A stretch of 11,048 bases of DNA. It comes from Chlamydiae bacterium RIFCSPHIGHO2_12_FULL_49_9. Lineage in GTDB: Bacteria > Chlamydiota > Chlamydiia > Chlamydiales > SM23-39. Below the pieces are notes generated by a model that worked only from the letters and a program-made list of their open reading frames with translations, ran no database searches and had not been told where the DNA came from. Shown one piece after another: positions 6,334 to 11,048 of this stretch (positions are counted from its first letter, which is position 1; the number at the start of each line of letters is the position of its first letter). The translations under genes were made by a program, and so were the position numbers. Location of the stretch: positions 14,874 to 25,921 of the forward strand of contig MGLY01000066.1 in NCBI GenBank assembly GCA_001794935.1, read 5' to 3'.

Positions 6334-9300
6334 CTGTCTTTCTAAAAGCGCGCCCCTTTTCGGTCCTCACTTGCTCGAAGCATCGGCCGGCACAGGGAAA
6401 ACCTTTTCAATCGAGCATATTTACGTCCGTCTCATTTTAGAATCGATCGACCTGGAAGAGATTCTCGTTGTTACATTTACGCGGGCCGCCACTCGGGAAC
6501 TGAAGGCAAGGCTCCGATCTAATCTCGAAAAAGCCCTCCTTTTTTTGACAAAGGATAAGAGCGGGGCCTGGGATTATTTAGAGCCCTATTTAGGCTCAGA
6601 TCAAGCCGCTCGCCTTCTGGGAGATGCTCTTGCTGCTTTTGACCGATCGCAGATTTTTACAATTCACGGATTTTGCTTTCGGATGCTCAATGAATTTGCC
6701 TTTGAAGCAAAAGCGGCTTTTTCGTTTTCCTCTCCCGATGGAGAAAGACAAGTTCCTGAAAGACTAAGACGCGCAGCTCGTGATTTTTTAGAGTCGGGGA
6801 TCAATGGGGATCTTCTCTGTCCTGAACAGGCGGCAATCCTTTTCAAGAAATTCCAGTCGCTAGATGAAATTCAAGAGAAATTGCTCCGTCAGGAGAAAGC
6901 GGAAGCTGCGTCATTTTCTGAGCGATTTGAAGAGTGTAAAGCTGCTTTACAGGGATGGAAAGGGCTCATTGAAGAAGCTAAGCTGGTGGAAGATTTCATC
7001 GCTTTGCAAAAGGGATATAAGACAGCGATTAAGGGCGACTTTGAAAAGCAAATCAGATCGATTGCCAAAATGTTTGCAGAGCCCGAGGGGAGAATTTATT
7101 TTCGAGATCTTTTGAGAGAAAAGGGAACCGTTTTTGACTTTTTAAGCCCGGAGAACAGAAAAATAAAAGCTGGCGCGCCATCCTATCTTCATTACCCTGG
7201 GTTTTTCGACTGGGCAAGAGCGTCTTTAGGCCCATTTTTTGACGAAAAGCCGAAAAAGATTCTTCAAATTTTGCAAAAAGCCTGGCTTCCAATTGCAGAA
7301 AAAATTCTCTCCGAAGAGCCTGTTTTTAGTCCCGATGAGATTTTGCAGCAGATGAAAAAAGGGATTGAAAATAAGCGATTTGCTTCAAAGATCAGAGGAA
7401 AATATAAAGCGGCGATTATCGACGAATTTCAAGATACGGACGCAGTTCAATGGGCCATTTTCCAAGAGCTTTTTCTCAAAGAATCAGAGCCGCTTACAGC
7501 TCTTTATCTCGTGGGAGATCCGAAGCAGTCGATCTATCGCTTTCGAAAAGCGGATGTGTATACTTATCTAAAAGCGCGCGATTTTCTGGGAGAGCAGCAT
7601 CTATATCATCTCGATACAAATTTTCGATCTTCAAAAAATTTAATCGGGGCGCTCAATGCTCTTTTTTGTCGGGACTGGCTCTATTTGCCCCAGGCTAAAC
7701 GGACGCTCCCTTTTCAGCCGGTGAAAGCGGGTCTTGATTTAACTTCTTCTTTCAATGATGAAAAAGGAGCTCTTCATCTTCTTCTCTCCAGCGCTCCCGC
7801 AGACTCTCTTTTCGATGAAGTTTTCCTCCCCTTTGCGGTAAAAGAAATTCTTAAGATGCGCTCTCAAGTGAAACACTTAAGCGCTTTTGCGATCCTTGTA
7901 AAAGATCGGTATCAGGGGGAAAGGGCTCTTCAAACGCTTCGCCGATTTGGAGTTTCAGCAATCGCCAGGAGTCACGCTTCTTTAGGAAATTCGTTGGCTT
8001 TTCAGGCTCTTGAAGAGTTATTCGAGGCGATCTTGTCTCCTCGCAGCATAAGCAAATCGAAAATAGTTATGGCGGGACCTTTTGGACCCCATGAGCTGCC
8101 GCTCAGCGATTTCAAATCCCTTCTGGAAGAAAAAGGCATGGTATTTTTCTTCCGCGCTTTTTTAGATTGCAGAATTGGAGAAAGGTCGATGAAAGAAGAA
8201 ATGATCGCCTACGATCTCTCCTTTTATCGAGATGCGATACAGATTTTTGAAGAATTGATTTTTTGGGAAAGGAATGAGGGATTCTCATTTGAGGGCCTAA
8301 AAAGGCGCCTCAAGCATTTGAAAAATCTTGATCCCGAAGAAGGGGGCTGCCGCCGTCTAGAGGCTGATGAAGAGGCTGTGCAGATCATGACGCTTCATAC
8401 AAGCAAGGGACTCGAATTTGATATTGTTTTTGCCCTTGGGCTCGCAACTCGCACTCCGGAGGCAGAAGAGGGAGAGCTGGAGGAGATGAATGCAGAAAAG
8501 CAACGACTGCTCTATGTTGCGATGACGCGAGCTAAAAGGCGCCTTTATGCGCCCGTCTCTTTTGCTGCAAAAGAGGCTAAGCCGGGCGGCCAGTCTCCAA
8601 TGGAGCTCTTTTGCCATCAGCTTGAAAAAGAGGGGCCATTGATGGAGAGGTTTTCTCTTCTTTCTAAAAAAGAGTCAGTTACTTATGAAAAGCTCGATGA
8701 GCCGCTTCTCTTGAACAAGGCGGCGGCGGTTATAACAAGTGAGTTTCCTCCTGAACCCATCTTAATTCCTGCCCCCGCATTTTCCCCTTCCTATATCTCT
8801 TCGTTTACCTCTCTCGCTCAGGCAAAGGAAAAAGAGGGGAAGGTCAGCGAACTGTCGACAGAAATTTCGCTACACACACTTCCCAGAGGAACTGAAACCG
8901 GGATTGCGATTCACTCGGTTTTTGAAAAACTCTTTTCTTCGAGCAATGCTGTTTGGCGCTCAGAGGCTGCGATAAGGGACTTGGTTTTGGAAGAGCTAAA
9001 ACACTCCTCTTTGGCTCCATGGATCGAGCCGATTCAGAAAATGGTGTGGCAAACTCTATCCATGCCTTTACAAGTTGAAGGGGAATTTTTCTCGCTGAGC
9101 CAACTGAATCCGTCCCAGGTTCAGGTCGAAATGGAATTTCTCTTCACCGCTTCTCCCCATTTTATAAAAGGGTTTATCGATCTTGTATTTTCCTGGAGAG
9201 GAAAATACTATTTTCTCGATTGGAAAACCAACTGGCTGGGCGATACGGATAAGGCATATGAACAGGGATTCCTTCAAGCTGCTATGGAAGAAAACGATTA

Positions 9301-9457
9301 CTTTCTTCAGGCGGCTCTTTATTCTGAGGCTCTCTGCCGCTATTTGGGAGGGGAAGAGGTATTGGGAGGCGCTTTTTATTTCTTTGTCCGCGGAGGCGCC
9401 GTATTTCATTTCTACCCCAACTCACAAATGATTGAGAGCCGATATGCAAAATGCTAG
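6320..9457 (+). CDS. recB: Exodeoxyribonuclease V beta subunit RecB
   Basis: RecB is the 3'-5' SF1A motor and only nuclease of RecBCD, and in E. coli it loads RecA after Chi. The 1045 residues (about 1180 in E. coli) keep every motif: Walker A ASAGTGKT (21-28), TFTRAATRELKARL (52-65), FTIHGFC (113-119), Walker B IDEFQDTD (367-374), GDPKQSIYRFR (399-409), LDTNFRSS (431-438), TLHTSKGLEFD (691-701) and YVAMTRAKR (732-740). The C-terminal nuclease has H865, D954 (GFIDLVF), D967 and K969 (LDWKTNW). These match E. coli H956, D1067, D1080 and K1082, with the same 13- and 2-residue spacings for the last three, so both activities should be intact. QxxxY follows at Q996-Y1001 region (LQAALYSEAL). The ATG lies 14 nt inside recC, which suggests translational coupling and equal subunit supply. 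Confidence 0.96.
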   Translation: MQQFDCLSKSAPLFGPHLLEASAGTGKTFSIEHIYVRLILESIDLEEILVVTFTRAATRELKARLRSNLEKALLFLTKDKSGAWDYLEPYLGSDQAARLLGDALAAFDRSQIFTIHGFCFRMLNEFAFEAKAAFSFSSPDGERQVPERLRRAARDFLESGINGDLLCPEQAAILFKKFQSLDEIQEKLLRQEKAEAASFSERFEECKAALQGWKGLIEEAKLVEDFIALQKGYKTAIKGDFEKQIRSIAKMFAEPEGRIYFRDLLREKGTVFDFLSPENRKIKAGAPSYLHYPGFFDWARASLGPFFDEKPKKILQILQKAWLPIAEKILSEEPVFSPDEILQQMKKGIENKRFASKIRGKYKAAIIDEFQDTDAVQWAIFQELFLKESEPLTALYLVGDPKQSIYRFRKADVYTYLKARDFLGEQHLYHLDTNFRSSKNLIGALNALFCRDWLYLPQAKRTLPFQPVKAGLDLTSSFNDEKGALHLLLSSAPADSLFDEVFLPFAVKEILKMRSQVKHLSAFAILVKDRYQGERALQTLRRFGVSAIARSHASLGNSLAFQALEELFEAILSPRSISKSKIVMAGPFGPHELPLSDFKSLLEEKGMVFFFRAFLDCRIGERSMKEEMIAYDLSFYRDAIQIFEELIFWERNEGFSFEGLKRRLKHLKNLDPEEGGCRRLEADEEAVQIMTLHTSKGLEFDIVFALGLATRTPEAEEGELEEMNAEKQRLLYVAMTRAKRRLYAPVSFAAKEAKPGGQSPMELFCHQLEKEGPLMERFSLLSKKESVTYEKLDEPLLLNKAAAVITSEFPPEPILIPAPAFSPSYISSFTSLAQAKEKEGKVSELSTEISLHTLPRGTETGIAIHSVFEKLFSSSNAVWRSEAAIRDLVLEELKHSSLAPWIEPIQKMVWQTLSMPLQVEGEFFSLSQLNPSQVQVEMEFLFTASPHFIKGFIDLVFSWRGKYYFLDWKTNWLGDTDKAYEQGFLQAAMEENDYFLQAALYSEALCRYLGGEEVLGGAFYFFVRGGAVFHFYPNSQMIESRYAKC
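9434..9438 (+). promoter_or_regulatory. Ribosome binding site that decides the recD start
   Basis: GAGAG lies 5 nt before ATG 9444, inside the end of recB. The alternative in-frame TTG at 9432 has no Shine-Dalgarno before it (upstream is CTCACAAATGA). This favours the ATG and removes four residues from the longest reading frame. Confidence 0.5.
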
Positions 9458-11039
9458 CCCGAGTCTGTTGGATCGTTTTTTTGCGAAAAGAACTTTGGCA
9501 GCTGCATACACGGAAGAGAGAGCTCTTTTTTTAGCCCGCCTTATGGAGGAGTCTCGCCGGGGTCATCTTTGTTGGAAGCCAGATGGCGAAGCTCCCGCTT
9601 TTCCCTCCTCCATAGTGGCCGGCGGGGAGAGCCTTTGTCCCAAGACTCCGGTGGTTCTTGATGGGGGGCGCTATTATTTACAAAGAAATTGGGTATATGA
9701 AAGCTATCTCCTTTCACAAGTAGATAGATTGAGAGTTTCAGAGCCGGCTCCTTTTTACGATAAAAAACTATTTGAGAAAGAGCTTTCGAATTGTGAAGCG
9801 CTTCAACCTGAACAGCGGATTGCAATTGCTTCCGCATTTGAAAATCCATTTTCAATCATTTGCGGAGGGCCGGGAACGGGGAAAACCTATACTGCGGCTC
9901 TTCTGGTTCGTCTTCTTTTGGCTTCAGTAAAAAAAGAAAAGAGAAAGAGCTTTAAGCTTATCCTTAGCGCTTCGACGGGCAAGGCTGCATCCCACCTTCA
10001 GTCTGTTTTGCTCGGTCAAGGAAATCTCGGCTCTTTCGTGAAAACAGAAACAACAACTCTTCATCGCCTGTTAAAACTCCAGCCGGGTGAAAATCGCCTC
10101 TTTCAAAAAAGGCGAATCGACGCCGATTTCGTTTTAATAGATGAAGCTTCGATGCTGGATGCTCCGCTCCTCGCTCATCTTTTTGAGTCGATAGGAAATG
10201 GGACGCGCCTTGTGCTTTTAGGAGATCCGGATCAGCTTCCTCCTGTTGAGTCTGGCAGCCTCTTCCCCGAGATGGCCTCCCTTTTTGGCTCCCATTTAAA
10301 GCGGAGCATGAGGGTTGAAGCCTCCGATTTGCAGCAATTTGCAAAAGCTATTTTGGAGAGCGGTTCGGAGGAAATGGAAAGACTTCTGAAGGTCCCCTCT
10401 CCGAGTCTAGAGCATCTTAACTGGCCTTTTGATGCGGCCTTACAGGAAAAGCTTTTTAAAATGGCAGACCCGTTTATTTCTAATGAAAAGCCAGATCCTG
10501 AAAAGTCCATAAGCCAACTCAATCGATTTCGGATTTTAGGCTCTTTAAGACAAGGCCCTTATGGAGTCGACGAGCTCAATCGGCAGATTCTCCATGAAGC
10601 GGGGCGACGGGTTCAGCCTGGCCAGTGGTGGGCAGTTCCCATTCTGATCACAAGCAACGAACCTCGCTTAGAGCTTTATAACGGCAGCTGCGGAATATTG
10701 ATCGGAAAGAGCTCTAGAGGAATTCATTTGCGAGAAGGGACTGCTTATTTCTCAGATTTTGAAACGGGAGGAGTTCGCTCTTTTTCAAATCTTCCTCCCT
10801 TTGAGATCGCTTTTTGTCTTTCGATTCATAAAAGCCAGGGAAGTGAGTTTGAAAAGGTTCTCGCCCTATTTCCTCCGGGAAGCGAACATTTTGGCAGAGA
10901 AGCGATCTATACGGCAGCAACTCGCGCTAAGAAAGAGCTCCGATTGGTGGGAGACAAAGAGGTCCTGAAGAAAATGATCGCCAAGCGATCTTTGAAAATA
11001 TCGGGATTTACGGAGAGATATAGAACCCCCAAAAAATAG
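9444..11039 (+). CDS. recD: Exodeoxyribonuclease V alpha subunit RecD
   Basis: RecD is the 5'-3' SF1B motor of RecBCD. The protein has 531 residues from ATG 9444, against about 608 in E. coli. The N-terminal part (about 1-110) matches the E. coli RecB-binding domain, including RYYLQRNW. Motor motifs are Walker A GGPGTGKT (141-148), ASTGKAASHL (176-185), TTLHRLLKLQPG (204-215), IDEASMLD (232-239), GDPDQLPPVESG (260-271), RQGPYGVDELN (369-379), IHKSQGSEF (461-469) and YTAATRAKKEL (489-499). The stretch between GSLFPEM and LKRSMR is about 30-35 residues shorter than in E. coli, as I recall that sequence. This is a RecBCD-type RecD rather than the longer stand-alone RecD2, judged by its length and by its place directly after recB. 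The start overlaps recB by 14 nt. TTG 9432 is a less likely start. Confidence 0.94.
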   Translation: MQNASPSLLDRFFAKRTLAAAYTEERALFLARLMEESRRGHLCWKPDGEAPAFPSSIVAGGESLCPKTPVVLDGGRYYLQRNWVYESYLLSQVDRLRVSEPAPFYDKKLFEKELSNCEALQPEQRIAIASAFENPFSIICGGPGTGKTYTAALLVRLLLASVKKEKRKSFKLILSASTGKAASHLQSVLLGQGNLGSFVKTETTTLHRLLKLQPGENRLFQKRRIDADFVLIDEASMLDAPLLAHLFESIGNGTRLVLLGDPDQLPPVESGSLFPEMASLFGSHLKRSMRVEASDLQQFAKAILESGSEEMERLLKVPSPSLEHLNWPFDAALQEKLFKMADPFISNEKPDPEKSISQLNRFRILGSLRQGPYGVDELNRQILHEAGRRVQPGQWWAVPILITSNEPRLELYNGSCGILIGKSSRGIHLREGTAYFSDFETGGVRSFSNLPPFEIAFCLSIHKSQGSEFEKVLALFPPGSEHFGREAIYTAATRAKKELRLVGDKEVLKKMIAKRSLKISGFTERYRTPKK

Positions 11040-11048
11040 GGCTTTGGG
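11026..11048 (+). terminator. Probable recCBD operon terminator, cut by the window edge
   Basis: CCCAAA (11028-11033) pairs perfectly with TTTGGG (11043-11048) around a 9-nt loop that holds the recD stop codon. Two more C lie just before the left arm (11026-11027), so the stem would lengthen if the next bases are GG. The right arm ends exactly at the window edge and the U-run expected after it cannot be seen, so the call is provisional. Confidence 0.4.

Noticed and set aside
5604..6370. Long open frames on the minus strand opposite the end of recC (134 and 168 codons)
   Set aside because: They are antisense to a conserved recC coding region, have low-complexity Ser/Pro/Leu/Arg composition, and show no recognisable motif or promoter.
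6982..6989. Exact E. coli Chi octamer GCTGGTGG inside recB, in codons for KLVE
   Set aside because: About 0.3 copies are expected by chance in 11 kb on both strands, and the RecC Chi contacts here differ from E. coli. One copy says nothing about function.
8535..8546. Perfect 12-bp palindrome AAAGGCGCCTTT in recB
   Set aside because: It lies within the conserved TRAKRRLY coding region, with no U-run, partner site or promoter nearby. A similar AAAAGGCGCCT occurs near 8297, again in Lys-Arg codons, so codon content explains it.
9432..9443. TTG 9432 as the recD start
   Set aside because: No Shine-Dalgarno precedes it, while ATG 9444 has GAGAG 5 nt upstream and gives the same overlap length as recC-recB.
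9476..9482. T7 tract early in recD, and similar T6-T8 tracts in recC and recB, as phase-variation sites
   Set aside because: Tracts of this length are common in Phe/Leu/Lys-rich coding sequence of this composition, and the recD frame continues intact with conserved motifs on both sides.

Overview
The window reads as a chromosomal segment of a member of the Chlamydiae, more likely an environmental (Chlamydia-like) lineage than Chlamydiaceae. The main support is a neighbourhood I recall from Chlamydia: an LplT/YgeD-type transporter gene next to recC and recB (CT641, CT640, CT639). The first gene encodes an outer-membrane beta-barrel protein, so the cell is diderm. GC content is intermediate. 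Genus and species cannot be assigned from sequence reading alone.

Layout. Bases 1-118 are a promoter and leader with two short inverted repeats. A porin-like gene (119-1411, +) follows. It converges, with only 7 bp between stop codons, on a gene (1419-3116, -) for an LplT-like lysophospholipid transporter fused to a PlsC-like acyltransferase domain that has lost its catalytic motifs. The porin transcript appears to end at a strong intrinsic terminator (1473-1499) buried in the 3' coding end of the transporter gene. Bases 3117-3237 are a 121-bp divergent promoter region with three phased TTGCAA repeats and two short palindromes. From 3238 to 11039 runs one compact operon, recC-recB-recD, encoding all three subunits of the RecBCD helicase-nuclease. 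Each junction overlaps by exactly 14 nt if recD starts at ATG 9444. The window closes in what looks like the first part of the operon terminator.

How the genes work together. RecC, RecB and RecD form one heterotrimer that loads on double-strand ends, unwinds with two motors (RecB 3'-5', RecD 5'-3') and degrades DNA until a Chi-like sequence switches it to recombination. RecB and RecD keep all the motor and nuclease motifs I could check. RecC aligns well to E. coli RecC, but most residues that read Chi in E. coli are changed, so this enzyme probably recognises a different sequence. The transporter and porin are unrelated to repair and belong to membrane lipid turnover and outer-membrane permeability.

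I found no phage, transposon, CRISPR array, RNA gene or defence island, and no clearly new system. The points most worth checking are the pseudo-acyltransferase domain, the altered Chi-reading surface of RecC, the embedded terminator and the structured divergent promoter.
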